Positions 16,608-26,221 are shown, counted from the stretch's first letter. The stretch: 64,000 nucleotides of DNA from Alphaproteobacteria bacterium (GCA_017308235.1 JAFKFL010000008.1:1-64000), one strand, 5' to 3'. Notes: generated by a model from the letters alone, not told the origin. Translations and numbers: made by a program.

Positions 16608-17559
16608 TCTTTTCCCGCACGCTCCTCGCCCTCATGGGAGAGAGGAGCACGAGGCGCCTGATCGCGCCCGCAATGCCTGTCGGCATGGCGACGATGGCCA
16701 CGATCATCAGCGCGGCATAAAGCAAGGCCGACAGGCCTTTGCCCCAGCTGGCGACCAGATCCGGCAGGAATTCCAGCATCAGGCCGCCGATGATCGCGCC
16801 CGAAAGGGACGACATGCCGCCCACGATCAGGCCGAACAGCATCTGGATCGAGAGCGAAATATTGTAGGCTGTCGGTCCCACGAAGCCGAACTGGAAGGCC
16901 GAGAGGCAGCCCGCGAGCGCAAGGTAGGCGCCGGCGATGCCGCAGGCCGCCGAGCGCATATGGACGACGTTGATGCCCTGTGCCGCCGCCGCGAGGTCAT
17001 GGTCCCGGGCGGCCATCAGCGCGCGTCCGGTGCGGCTGGCGATGAGGTTGCTGGCGGCCCAGACTCCGCCCGCCAGCAATGACAGGGAGAGCAGGAAAGA
17101 CCAGCGGTCGTTGCTCAGGAAGTCGAATGGCACGGCGGGAGCGTCGATCGTCAGCCCTTGCACGCCGCCCGTCCAGTCCTGGATCGGTTGCCAGCGCAGG
17201 AGCTGCGGGAAGGCGATGGCAAGCGCATAGCCGATCAACGCCTGCGTCCAGAGGCTGTGGCCGCTCGCGACGCGTCCCAGTCCGTAGCCCGCGGCGAAGC
17301 CGACCAGAGGGCCGACGGCGAGCGCGATATAGGGCGAGAGGGACGTGTGCTGGGCGATGAGTGCCGCGGAATAGCCGCCCATGCCGTAAAGGGCCGCCTG
17401 GGCAAAGGAGAACTGGCCGCTGACGCCGCACAGGATCACGAGGCCCACGAGCGCGATCGCCCAGATCGTGGCCTGGGTGAAACGGAAGACCATGAAATCC
17501 GGGAAGCAGAACGAGAGTGCGGCCGCTGCCACGAAAGCCATGGTCGCCACGGTCCGCAT
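16594..17559 (-). CDS. livM: Branched-chain amino-acid-type ABC transporter permease (LivM family)
   Basis: The 321-residue hydrophobic protein has about nine membrane segments. The LivM hallmarks are GVSGQFSFAQAALYGMGGYS near the N-terminus and GRALMAARDHDLAAAAQGIN in the cytoplasmic loop, followed by SSLSGAIIGGLMLEFLPDL. It would form half of a permease importing branched-chain amino acids or small carboxylates. No LivH, LivG, LivF or binding-protein gene lies beside it, so it is an orphan. The start at 17559 leaves a 43 bp gap to the divergent VOC gene. Confidence 0.85.
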   Translation of the reverse strand: MRTVATMAFVAAAALSFCFPDFMVFRFTQATIWAIALVGLVILCGVSGQFSFAQAALYGMGGYSAALIAQHTSLSPYIALAVGPLVGFAAGYGLGRVASGHSLWTQALIGYALAIAFPQLLRWQPIQDWTGGVQGLTIDAPAVPFDFLSNDRWSFLLSLSLLAGGVWAASNLIASRTGRALMAARDHDLAAAAQGINVVHMRSAACGIAGAYLALAGCLSAFQFGFVGPTAYNISLSIQMLFGLIVGGMSSLSGAIIGGLMLEFLPDLVASWGKGLSALLYAALMIVAIVAMPTGIAGAIRRLVLLSPMRARSVREKISSP

Positions 17560-17602
17560 GGCGCTAGCATAAGCCCTGACACTGGGAATTGGGAGAGACG
17601 CC

Positions 17603-18355
17603 ATGAAGCTCCGGCAATGCGTGTTCGTCGCCAAGGATCTCGAAAGCTCGCGAGAGGATCTCTGCAACACGCTCGGCCTCGAGGTCGCGTACCGCGATCC
17701 CGGTGTCGCCAAATGGGGGCTGGCGAATGTCGTGTGCCCCGTCGGCCAGGATTTCCTCGAGATCGTCTCGCCGACGCAGGCCGGGACATCGGCCGGACGA
17801 TACATCGACCGGCGCAAGGGCGACGGCGGCTACATGGTGATCCTGCAGGTGGCCGACGCCGTCGCCGAGCGCCAGCGGGTGACCGGCCTCGGCATTCGCG
17901 CCGTCGCGCAGAAGGACCAGCCGGATTACAAGTACACGCACTTCCATCCATCCGACACCGCTGGCGTGCTGCTGTCGATCGACCAGGCGATCGCACCGGC
18001 CGGTACCGACCCTGCGCTCTGGTGGCCGCCAGCGGCCAAGGACTGGCAGGCGCATGCGCGCTCCGACGTGACCAACGGCCTGGCCGGTGTCGAGATCCAA
18101 TGCGTCGATCCGGACAAGACCGCGGACCTCTGGTCCAAGATCCTGAACCGCCCCGTCGAGGGTGATATCATCCGGATCGACGACGATGGCGAGATCCGCT
18201 TCGTGCCGATCGCCGACGAGAGGGGGCCGGGTGTCTCGGCATTCGACGTACGGGTGGTCGACCGTGAGCGCGTCATCGCCGCAGCGAAGAAGCACCACAA
18301 GCAGCACGGCATCGGCCAGGTCGAGGTCTGCGGCTGCCGGATCAACCTCGTATGA
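17603..18355 (+). CDS. VOC-fold glyoxalase-like protein, two-domain
   Basis: The 250-residue protein has two VOC-like halves: residues ~1-130 (LRQCVFVAKDLESSREDLCN, EIVSPTQAGTSAGRYIDRRK) and ~145-250 (GLAGVEIQCVDPDKTADLWS, VSAFDVRVVDRERVIAAAKK). The family of such duplicated glyoxalase-like proteins is mostly uncharacterised. Its last codon overlaps the start of the GST gene by 4 bp (ATGA), which suggests a joint role in handling an electrophilic metabolite. Confidence 0.82.
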   Translation: MKLRQCVFVAKDLESSREDLCNTLGLEVAYRDPGVAKWGLANVVCPVGQDFLEIVSPTQAGTSAGRYIDRRKGDGGYMVILQVADAVAERQRVTGLGIRAVAQKDQPDYKYTHFHPSDTAGVLLSIDQAIAPAGTDPALWWPPAAKDWQAHARSDVTNGLAGVEIQCVDPDKTADLWSKILNRPVEGDIIRIDDDGEIRFVPIADERGPGVSAFDVRVVDRERVIAAAKKHHKQHGIGQVEVCGCRINLV

Positions 18356-19098
18356 AGAAGCTGCTGATCGTCGGCAGCTACCTCTCGCCCTATGTGCGCA
18401 AGGTGCTGGTGAGTCTCGAGCTCAAAGGCATCGCCTACGAAGTCGATCCGATCGTGCCGTTCTTCGGCGACGATCGCTTCTCGCGCCTCAGTCCGCTGCG
18501 GCGGATTCCGATGCTGGTCGACGGCGATCTCGTGCTGACCGATTCGTCGGTGATCTGCCAATACCTCGAGGATCTGCAGCCCGAACCGGCGCTCTATCCG
18601 GCTGATATCCGCGATCGCGCGCGGGCACGCTGGCTGGAAGAATATGCCGACAGCCGTATGGGCGACGTCCTGATCTGGCGGCTGTTCAACCAGATTGCGA
18701 TCCGGCCGTCTGTCTGGGGCGAAAAGGGCGACAGGGAACTGGTGGACCGCACCCTCAAGGAAGAGGTGCCCACCGTGCTCGATTATCTCGAAGCCGAAGC
18801 CCCCGAAATGGGCTTTCGCTTCGGCGGTCTCTCGCTCGGCGACATCGCGCCGGCGTGCTTCTTCCGCAATGCCGGCTTCGTGCGCTTCCAGATCGACGCC
18901 TCGCGCTGGCCGCGCACGGCGGGCTGGATCGGCCGCACGCTTGCGACACCGCCTTTCACCAAGCTTGCCGCACTGGAAGACGCGATCCTGCGCACGCCGA
19001 TCCCCCAGCAGCGCGAGACCCTAAAAGGCCTGGGTGCGCCGATCAGCAGCGAGACCTACGGCACGGCGGTACCGCGACGCGGTGTGATGCCGATCTAG
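18352..19098 (+). CDS. Glutathione S-transferase family protein
   Basis: The 248-residue protein has an N-terminal thioredoxin-like domain (SYLSPYVRKVLVSLELKGIA, with Ser in the catalytic region, then RIPMLVDGDLVLTDSSVICQ) and an all-helical C-terminal domain. It would conjugate glutathione to, or isomerise, an electrophilic substrate. It is translationally coupled to the upstream VOC protein gene. Confidence 0.88.
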   Translation: MKKLLIVGSYLSPYVRKVLVSLELKGIAYEVDPIVPFFGDDRFSRLSPLRRIPMLVDGDLVLTDSSVICQYLEDLQPEPALYPADIRDRARARWLEEYADSRMGDVLIWRLFNQIAIRPSVWGEKGDRELVDRTLKEEVPTVLDYLEAEAPEMGFRFGGLSLGDIAPACFFRNAGFVRFQIDASRWPRTAGWIGRTLATPPFTKLAALEDAILRTPIPQQRETLKGLGAPISSETYGTAVPRRGVMPI

Positions 19099-19104
19099 AC
19101 GGCA

Positions 19105-19500
19105 GTGCGCAGCATCCATCCCTTTGTGCTTGGCCATCTCGGCGGCGCGCTGGTCGCCGGTGGCATCGTCGTTGCATTCGTCAACTTCTTCCCGAGTGTG
19201 ACCGGCACTGCTGTGCTGGTCGCCAACGCTTTGATTGGGACGCTGATCTGCTCGTACTGGCCCGGTTTCAAGGCTTCCGGATGGAGACTGTGGTTGACGG
19301 CAAGCCTTGCCAATCCGTTGGTGCTAATCGGCGGGTTGTGGTCGGCGATCCAGTACGAATGTCTGATTGGACATAAGACGGGCTGGGACTGCGTGGGTGC
19401 CGGAATCGCGTTGGCCGCGGCAATCCTCGCATTGCTGCCGCCGTTGTTCGGCGTCGGCGCGCGATGGTATGCGCGCCGAAGCCAGAACAAGGTTCCGTAG
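19105..19500 (+). CDS. Small membrane protein, tandem copy 1
   Basis: The 131-residue protein has about four hydrophobic segments. It starts at a GTG 6 bp after the GST stop. The sequence parallels the next protein throughout: IHPFVLGHLGGALVAG, then LICSYWPGFKASGWRLWLTA, SLANPLVL and QYECLIGHKTGWDC. Conserved Trp, Tyr, and paired Cys (YEC and WDC) suggest a structured periplasmic loop. I do not recognise the family; it appears to be an uncharacterised inner-membrane protein. Confidence 0.75.
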   Translation: MRSIHPFVLGHLGGALVAGGIVVAFVNFFPSVTGTAVLVANALIGTLICSYWPGFKASGWRLWLTASLANPLVLIGGLWSAIQYECLIGHKTGWDCVGAGIALAAAILALLPPLFGVGARWYARRSQNKVP

Positions 19501-19506
19501 GCTGCC

Positions 19507-19896
19507 ATGGTGCGGCGCATCCATCCCTTCGTGCTTGGCCACATTGGCGGTGCGCTGGTCGCGGGCGCCGTTGCCGGCACCTTCTTCGATGCATTGGCGG
19601 TCGTGACCTTTGCCGGGATCCTGGCGGGCAACGCGCTGCTGGCGACTCTGATCTGCTGGTGGTGGCCGGGTCTCAATGCGTCCGGCTGGAAGCTCTGGCT
19701 TATGGCGAGCCTCGCCAATCCGCTGGTCCTGGCGGGGGCCGCCTGGTCGGCGACCCAATACGAATGCTTCACCGGCGAGAAAAGCGGCTGGAACTGCATG
19801 TTCGACGATCTTGGCCCGTTCGCCGTGGGCATGGGCCTGCTGCCGCCGCTCTTCGGCCTTGCAACGCGCTGGCTGGTGCGCCGCCGTCCGATTTGA
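19507..19896 (+). CDS. Small membrane protein, tandem copy 2
   Basis: A 129-residue paralogue of the preceding gene, starting 6 bp after its stop. The same framework is present: IHPFVLGHIGGALVAG, NALLATLICWWWPGLNASGW, SLANPLVLAGAAWSATQYEC and GWNC, with four hydrophobic stretches and a basic C-terminus. Whole-length similarity and identical order show a tandem gene duplication. Function unknown. Confidence 0.77.
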   Translation: MVRRIHPFVLGHIGGALVAGAVAGTFFDALAVVTFAGILAGNALLATLICWWWPGLNASGWKLWLMASLANPLVLAGAAWSATQYECFTGEKSGWNCMFDDLGPFAVGMGLLPPLFGLATRWLVRRRPI

Positions 19897-20035
19897 GCCG
19901 ACCGGAGCCTTCAGCACCATCGGGACGAATCTCTGCCAATTGTTAACATCGTATCGAATCGACATTGCGCGAAGCCGCTGCGGCAGGCATTCATGCCGGC
20001 GTGGTGGTGCCAGGAATGAGTCGGGAGGAAATGGG

Positions 20036-20905
20036 ATGGCCGAGCTTGTCTACGCCGCGGGGATCCCGCACGCACCGACCCTGGTCGGGCTGTTCTCGCG
20101 CGCGCCGGCGGAAGTGCAGAAGGTGGTGCGCGACAGTTGCGACGCTCTGGTGCAGGAGCTCGACGCAGCGCGGCCTGACGTCCTGATCGTCTTTGCCAAC
20201 GACCATCTGACTAACAGCCGTATCAGCGCCTACCCGGACTTCCTGATCGGTATGGCGGCCGAGCACTCCGGGCCGCACGAATGGTTCAAGCCCTGGATCG
20301 GCTGCCGCGATTACTCGGCCAAGGGCGATACGGCGGTGGCCGAAGCGTTGTTCCGCGGCATGACCAAGCGCGGCATCCGCATGAACGCCGAGCGCAAGAA
20401 TCTCAACTTCGATGACAATATCTCCGTGCCGACCGTTTTGATGGATCTCGACAAGCGCCCCGTGCGGGTCGTTCCGGTACTGCAGAACACCACAGTGCCG
20501 CCCTATCCCGATCAGCGGCGCTGCTACGCCGTAGGGCAGGCGCTGGCCGAACTCATCCGCGACGATCTGCCGGCCGGCCTGCGCGTCGGACTGATCGGCT
20601 CGGGCGGCCTCAGCCACGAGCCTGGCGGATCGCGCTACTATTTCATCGACGAGGAATTCGACCGCTGGTTCCTCGATCTCTGCTGCAGTGGCGACCATCG
20701 CCGCCTGCTCGATGAGCTGACGATCGACCGCATGGAAGCGGCTGGCTCGGGCGGCACCAGCGAGCTGCTGGCCTGGGTCGTCGTGATGGGCGCGATCGGC
20801 GAGCGGCCGGGGCGCTCGTTCGGCTATGCGATCCACAAGGAGTTCCGCTGCGGCATCGGTGCCGTCTCCTGGTCCGTCAACGGTCACGTGGCGGGGAGGG
20901 GCTGA
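20036..20905 (+). CDS. ligB: Extradiol dioxygenase, LigB-type catalytic subunit
   Basis: The 289-residue product belongs to the class III extradiol dioxygenases, which cleave protocatechuate or related catechols with Fe(II). The expected iron ligands are visible: His12 in AAGIPHAPTL, His57 in IVFANDHLTNS and a Glu in SGGTSELLAWVVVMGA. The HEPGG-type acid/base His is present in GGLSHEPGGS. The start at 20036 has gggaggaa upstream. The next gene encodes the LigA-type subunit 2 bp downstream. The exact substrate is not deducible. Confidence 0.88.
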   Translation: MAELVYAAGIPHAPTLVGLFSRAPAEVQKVVRDSCDALVQELDAARPDVLIVFANDHLTNSRISAYPDFLIGMAAEHSGPHEWFKPWIGCRDYSAKGDTAVAEALFRGMTKRGIRMNAERKNLNFDDNISVPTVLMDLDKRPVRVVPVLQNTTVPPYPDQRRCYAVGQALAELIRDDLPAGLRVGLIGSGGLSHEPGGSRYYFIDEEFDRWFLDLCCSGDHRRLLDELTIDRMEAAGSGGTSELLAWVVVMGAIGERPGRSFGYAIHKEFRCGIGAVSWSVNGHVAGRG

Positions 20906-20907
20906 CA

Positions 20908-21207
20908 ATGGGCCTGTTCGACAATTTCGACCCGACGCTCGCGGCTCATGATCTGGTCCAGGACCTGAAGTGGGATCCGGAGCTACGCCAACAGTTCGAG
21001 AAGGACGAGGGATCGGTGCTGGACCGCTACGCGCTTCGTCCGGCCGAGCGCCAGGCGATCGAGCAGCGCGACTTCCGCAAGCTCTACGATCTCGGCTTCC
21101 ACCCCTATCTCGGCGGCCAGCTCGCGCGGCTGATCTATGGCAACGACGTCGATGGCGCGATCCGCGCCGTCAACAAACTCGTCTCCTCGCTGACGGGCAA
21201 GTCCTGA
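20908..21207 (+). CDS. ligA: Extradiol dioxygenase, LigA-type small subunit
   Basis: A 99-residue helical protein matching the LigA alpha subunit that caps the LigB active site: FEKDEGSVLDRYALRPAERQ, AIEQRDFRKLYDLGFHPYL and GGQLARLIYGND. It follows ligB by 2 bp, with a ggggaggggctgaca context as ribosome-binding site inside the ligB end, so the two are co-translated. The order here is beta then alpha, the reverse of the classical ligAB order. Confidence 0.85.
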   Translation: MGLFDNFDPTLAAHDLVQDLKWDPELRQQFEKDEGSVLDRYALRPAERQAIEQRDFRKLYDLGFHPYLGGQLARLIYGNDVDGAIRAVNKLVSSLTGKS

Positions 21208-21210
21208 TCT

Positions 21211-21293
21211 TCCGGACCGCGCGCATCTTGCGCGCTCATGTCAGCGCATTGACATGCGCCTTTCATGAGCGAGCGAGACGCTCGCGGTCCGGA
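21211..21293. repeat. Dispersed palindromic repeat, family A, copy 2
   Basis: The outer arms are perfect: TCCGGACCGC at 21211-21220 against GCGGTCCGGA at 21284-21293. The interior contains nested arms (gcgcgctcatg...catgagcgagcg). The left arm matches the element at 3351 over about 30 bases. It sits between convergent genes, so it could also terminate both. Confidence 0.8.
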
Positions 21294-21303
21294 TGATTCT
21301 GAC

Positions 21304-22383
<1,080 letters not shown>

Positions 22384-22818
22384 TCAGGTCACCAGAGCAG
22401 CATCCAGCGTGATGTCGGCCTTCAGTACCTTGGATACCGGGCAGCCTGCTTTCGCCTTGTTCGCGAGTTCGGCGAACTTCGCCTGATCCGTGCCCGGGAT
22501 CTTCGCCCGGAGCGTGAGATGGACGGCGGAGATCGCGAAGCCGCCTTCGATCTGCTCCAGGGTCACGCGGGCGCTCGTATCCATCTGCGTGGCGGTGAGG
22601 CCCGCTTCACCCAGGATCAGCGACAGCGCCATGGTGAAGCAGCCGGCATGCGCGGCGCCCAGCAACTCTTCCGGATTGGTGCCCTTCTTGCCCTCGAAAC
22701 GGGCCGCAAAGCCGTAGGGGTAGGCGGCCAGCGCGCCGCTTTCAGTGGAGATCGCGCCTTTGCCATCCTTGAGACCACCCGACCAGGCGGCGGACGCAGA
22801 GCGATTGATCTTCAGCAT
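22384..22818 (-). CDS. osmC: OsmC-family peroxiredoxin
   Basis: The 144-residue protein matches OsmC. The two redox cysteines are in ELLGAAHAGCFTMALSLILG and AKAGCPVSKVLKADI. It detoxifies organic hydroperoxides in the cytoplasm using lipoylated or thiol reductants. It is followed on the same strand (22818 to upstream 22838) by a flavoprotein gene whose stop is 19 bp before its start, so both may share a transcript. Confidence 0.92.
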   Translation of the reverse strand: MLKINRSASAAWSGGLKDGKGAISTESGALAAYPYGFAARFEGKKGTNPEELLGAAHAGCFTMALSLILGEAGLTATQMDTSARVTLEQIEGGFAISAVHLTLRAKIPGTDQAKFAELANKAKAGCPVSKVLKADITLDAALVT

Positions 22819-22837
22819 GACGATACTCCTTGGTTGA

Positions 22838-23959
22838 TCAGGCGTTGCCCGCCATCGCGCGGACGAGGTCGGCCAACGCCAGCGAAGCGGTGAGGCCGGG
22901 CGATTCGATGCCGAACAGATGGATCAGGCCAGGCACGCCGTGCTCTGCTGGCCCCTGCAGCGTGAAATCCTGCGCCGGCGCGCCCTGCGGCACGATCTTG
23001 GGACGGATGCCGGCATAGCCTGGCTGCAGGGCGCCGTCCTTCAGGCTGGGCCAGTAACGCCGCACGGCGGCATAGAACTTGTCAGCGCGATGCGGGTCGA
23101 CCGTGTAGTCGATCCCGTCGATCCATTCGACGTCGGGCCCGAATTTCGCCTGACCGCCAAGATCGACGGTGATGTGCACGCCCAACCCTCCCGGTACGGG
23201 AACGGGATAGATCAAACGCGAGAACGGTGACTTTCCGGTTAAGGTGAAATAGTTGCCCTTGGCGTAGTAGGGCGTGGGGATGCGTTCGGTGGGCATGCCT
23301 TCGATCTTGCGGGCAAGGGCGGGCGCGTGGAGACCGGCGGCGTTCACCATCAGACGGCAACGAAGCTTCATCGGCTCGGTTCCGCCGACCTCCAGCTCGA
23401 TGCCGTCATCGCGCACGCGGCCGCGCTCGAGCGGGCTCAGGAACGCGAACATCGCGCCCCTCGCCTCGGCGTCGCCTTGCAACGCCAGCATGTAGCTGTG
23501 GCTGTCGACGATGCCAGTGGCGGGCGAGATCAGGGCGGCCGTGCATTTCAGGTTCGGTTCAAGCGTCGTCGCCTCGGCAGCGCTCAGGAGTCGCATGCCC
23601 TCGACGCCATTGGCCTCGGCGCGACCTTTGATCTCGGCAAGCTTCTCGCTCTCGGCCTCGTTGGTGGCGACGATCAGCTTGCCGCAATTGCGGTGCGGCA
23701 CGCCATGCTCGGCGCAGTAGGTATAGAGCTGGCGCCGGCCTGCAACACAGGTGCGCGCCATCAGGCTGCCCTTGGGATAGTAGATGCCGGCATGGATGAC
23801 TTCGGAATTTCGCGACGAGGTCTCGGTGCCGATCGACTCGGCAGCCTCGATCACGATGACCTCACGGCCGGCCAGGGCAAGGGCGCGCGCCACGGCGAGC
23901 CCCACGACGCCGGCGCCGACCACGACGCAATCGACGCTTTCAAACGGGGACGAACTCAT
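22838..23959 (-). CDS. FAD-dependent oxidoreductase, L-2-hydroxyglutarate oxidase-like
   Basis: The 373-residue protein belongs to the DAO/LhgO group. The N-terminal dinucleotide fold is [20 protein letters not shown]. Characteristic LhgO-type stretches are [19 protein letters not shown] and [18 protein letters not shown], with CGKLIVA before the central domain and [12 protein letters not shown] further on. It probably oxidises L-2-hydroxyglutarate or a related 2-hydroxyacid and passes electrons to the respiratory chain. An ATG at 23968 would add three residues; neither start has a clear ribosome-binding site. Confidence 0.86.
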   Translation of the reverse strand: MSSSPFESVDCVVVGAGVVGLAVARALALAGREVIVIEAAESIGTETSSRNSEVIHAGIYYPKGSLMARTCVAGRRQLYTYCAEHGVPHRNCGKLIVATNEAESEKLAEIKGRAEANGVEGMRLLSAAEATTLEPNLKCTAALISPATGIVDSHSYMLALQGDAEARGAMFAFLSPLERGRVRDDGIELEVGGTEPMKLRCRLMVNAAGLHAPALARKIEGMPTERIPTPYYAKGNYFTLTGKSPFSRLIYPVPVPGGLGVHITVDLGGQAKFGPDVEWIDGIDYTVDPHRADKFYAAVRRYWPSLKDGALQPGYAGIRPKIVPQGAPAQDFTLQGPAEHGVPGLIHLFGIESPGLTASLALADLVRAMAGNA

Positions 23960-24013
23960 GGCGCGCATGCTAGAGAGACCGCGGTGACTAGACCAGTGAG
24001 ACGAATACGAACA

Positions 24014-24122
24014 CCTCATCCTGAGGAGGCGCGAAGCGCCGTCTCGAAGGGTGGGCAACTCGCACCGATCCTGCGGCGCATCCTTCGAGACGACGCGCTA
24101 TGCGCGGCTCCTCAGGATGAGG
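24014..24122. repeat. Dispersed palindromic repeat, family B, copy 2
   Basis: Terminal inverted repeats cctcatcctgaggag and ctcctcaggatgagg flank an interior with cgtctcgaagggtgg, the complement of ccacccttcgagacg in the element at 9032. It separates the divergent LhgO-like and SDR genes, so any promoter of the SDR gene must lie in or beside it. Confidence 0.8.
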
Positions 24123-24141
24123 GATATCTGGAGCGACAGCC

Positions 24142-24906
24142 ATGAAAGGCGTGCTGGTCACGGGCGCGGGGCTCAGGATCGGGCAGGCGATGGCGCTCGC
24201 GTTGGCGGCGGATGGCTATTTCGTGTTCGTCCATCACAATCAGGCCAGCCAGGGCGCGCGCGAGACGGTGGGCGCGATTGTGAAAGCCGGCGGACGTGCA
24301 AAGGCGGTCCGGGCCGATCTTGCCTCGGCGAAGCAGGCGGAGGCGCTCGTCGGGCGCTGCAAGGCAGCCGGCGTGCAGCTCGTTTGCCTGGTGAACAACG
24401 CCTCGCTGTTCCAGCTTGATCGCGCGCCGACGGCCACTGCCGCCGGTTTCGACCGCCATATGGCGATCAACCTGCGCGCGCCGTTGCTCCTCTCGCAGGC
24501 GCTGGCACGGCAGCTTCCCGAGGACGAAACCGGCGTGATCGTGAACCTCCTCGACCAGAAGCTTTTCAATCTCAATCCGGATTTCCTGACCTACACACTC
24601 TCCAAGATCGGCCTGCAGGGGCTGACGACGCTGCTGGCGCAATCCTTTGCGCCGAGGCTGCGGGTGGCAGGCATTGCGCCCGGGCTGACGCTGCGCAGCG
24701 GCAGCCAGACCGATGCGCGCTTTGCCGAGCAGCATGCCGCCAATCCGCTGCGCGTCGGCGTCACGACCGAGGATCTGGTGCGCGCGCTGCGCTTCATCCT
24801 CGCGACGCCGACCTTCACCGGCGATACGCTTATCGTGGCCAGCGGCGAGCATCTCACCGGCCGATCGCGCGACATCGCCTTCGACAAGAGAAAGAAGAAG
24901 AGCTGA
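24142..24906 (+). CDS. folM: SDR-family pteridine reductase-like protein (FolM-like)
   Basis: The 254-residue short-chain dehydrogenase has the nucleotide loop LVTGAGLRIGQAMALALAAD, NNAS, and the catalytic pair in FLTYTLSKIGLQGL (Tyr-x3-Lys). Where classical SDRs have Ser, the text reads VNLLDQKLF, with Asp as in PTR1-type pteridine reductases. It directly precedes folB (1 bp gap). This neighbourhood supports a dihydromonapterin or dihydrofolate reductase role, though substrate specificity is inferred. Confidence 0.82.
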   Translation: MKGVLVTGAGLRIGQAMALALAADGYFVFVHHNQASQGARETVGAIVKAGGRAKAVRADLASAKQAEALVGRCKAAGVQLVCLVNNASLFQLDRAPTATAAGFDRHMAINLRAPLLLSQALARQLPEDETGVIVNLLDQKLFNLNPDFLTYTLSKIGLQGLTTLLAQSFAPRLRVAGIAPGLTLRSGSQTDARFAEQHAANPLRVGVTTEDLVRALRFILATPTFTGDTLIVASGEHLTGRSRDIAFDKRKKKS

Positions 24907-24907
24907 C

Positions 24908-25288
24908 ATGGCCGCCCAGACGACACCCGAGATGGATCGCCGCATCTTCATTCGCGACTTCCGCCTGAAAGTCTCGATCGGCATTCACGACTTCGAAAAG
25001 GAGGGGCCGCAGACGGTAGTGGTGAACGTGGATCTTCACCTGGCGCCTGCCGAGAAGGTTCATCGCGATCGCATCGCCAACGTCTTGAACTACGACGTGG
25101 TCCATGACGGCATCGTGGCACTCGCCAAATCGCGCCACTTCAACCTGCAGGAGACACTGGTCGAGGCGATCCTCGATCTCTGCCTCGAGCAGCCCGGCGT
25201 GATCGAGGCGCGGGTCTCGACCGAGAAACCCGACGTCTATCCCGATTGCCGCGTCGGCTACGAAGCGCGTCGGCGCGTCAGCCGCTAA
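24908..25288 (+). CDS. folB: Dihydroneopterin aldolase
   Basis: The 126-residue protein has the FolB T-fold: RIFIRDFRLKVSIGIHDFEK, DYDVVHDG-like NYDVVHDGIVALAKSR, HFNLQETLVEAILDLCL with the substrate-binding Glu, and VSTEKPDVYPDCRVGYEARR with the catalytic-type Lys. It makes 6-hydroxymethyl-7,8-dihydropterin for folate synthesis. The ATG at 24908 begins directly after the FolM-like gene stop, so the pair is probably one transcript. Confidence 0.88.
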   Translation: MAAQTTPEMDRRIFIRDFRLKVSIGIHDFEKEGPQTVVVNVDLHLAPAEKVHRDRIANVLNYDVVHDGIVALAKSRHFNLQETLVEAILDLCLEQPGVIEARVSTEKPDVYPDCRVGYEARRRVSR

Positions 25289-25294
25289 ACGCCG

Positions 25295-26221
25295 GTGTCG
25301 GCTGCGGCCACGAGCGCTTTGCGGCGCGCGACCCTGGTGCTTTTGCTGTCGGCGCTGATCTGGGGCGCGATGGTCCCGGTGCTGTCGACGCTGGCGCATC
25401 ATTACGACAAGTGGCTGTTGTCCTGCCTGCGCTATCTGCTCGGCATGCCGGCGTTGTGGCTTGCGGTGCTGATGACGCGGCAACGGCCCGCCGTCCAACC
25501 AAGGCCATTGCGGTTGGGCCGTCTCCTGCAGCTTGGGGTGGCGATGAGCGGGTTTTCCGTGTTGTACACCTTCGGCGTCGGGCACGCCCATCCCGCGACC
25601 GCGGCCATCGTGCTGATGTGCGGGCCGATCGTCGCGACTGTCCTCGCGCGGCTGATGATCGGCACCCGCACGCCTCCCGGCTTTCTGCTGACGCTCGTCC
25701 TCGTGGTCGTGGGCGGGACTGTCGTGATGCTGGGCACGCCGGGTCGCGCATCGGCCGGCTTCGGTTTCGAGGGCGGCGAGCTGCTGCTGGTGATCGCCCA
25801 GATCTTCTGGAGTTGGTATTCGATCCGGGCCCAGCAGTGGCTCGCCGATCGAGGCCAGATCGCGCTCTCGGCGCTTACAGCGACCGTGGCAAGCGTGCTG
25901 CTGTCGCTGGTCTGCGCCGTTATCTGGGCAACGGGCGGCATCGACTGGCCGAACGAAATGCCGAGCGTCGCGGACATTTGCATGCTGGCGTGGATCAGCG
26001 TCCTTGGCGTCGCGGTAGCCGTTGTCCTGTGGAATACAGGCGTGTCGATGGTCGGGCTTCCGGTGGCGTCCTTGTTTTCGAACTCAGCGCCGGTCTTCGC
26101 CATCGGTGTGGCCGCGCTGATGGGCATTGAGCCGAGTTGGCTGCAGATCGTGGGCGGCATCGTGGTGATGGCGGGCATCGCGCAGCTTCAGCTGCGTCAG
26201 ATGCGGCGGGCAAGGCCCTGA
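25295..26221 (+). CDS. DMT-family transporter (EamA domains)
   Basis: The 308-residue membrane protein has about ten hydrophobic helices in two EamA halves (LVLLLSALIWGAMVPVLSTL at the start, and LLLVIAQIFWSWYSIRAQQW opening the second half). The GTG at 25295 follows folB by 6 bp. Such proteins export metabolites or amino acids. The proximity to folB may only reflect operon reuse. Confidence 0.85.
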   Translation: MSAAATSALRRATLVLLLSALIWGAMVPVLSTLAHHYDKWLLSCLRYLLGMPALWLAVLMTRQRPAVQPRPLRLGRLLQLGVAMSGFSVLYTFGVGHAHPATAAIVLMCGPIVATVLARLMIGTRTPPGFLLTLVLVVVGGTVVMLGTPGRASAGFGFEGGELLLVIAQIFWSWYSIRAQQWLADRGQIALSALTATVASVLLSLVCAVIWATGGIDWPNEMPSVADICMLAWISVLGVAVAVVLWNTGVSMVGLPVASLFSNSAPVFAIGVAALMGIEPSWLQIVGGIVVMAGIAQLQLRQMRRARP

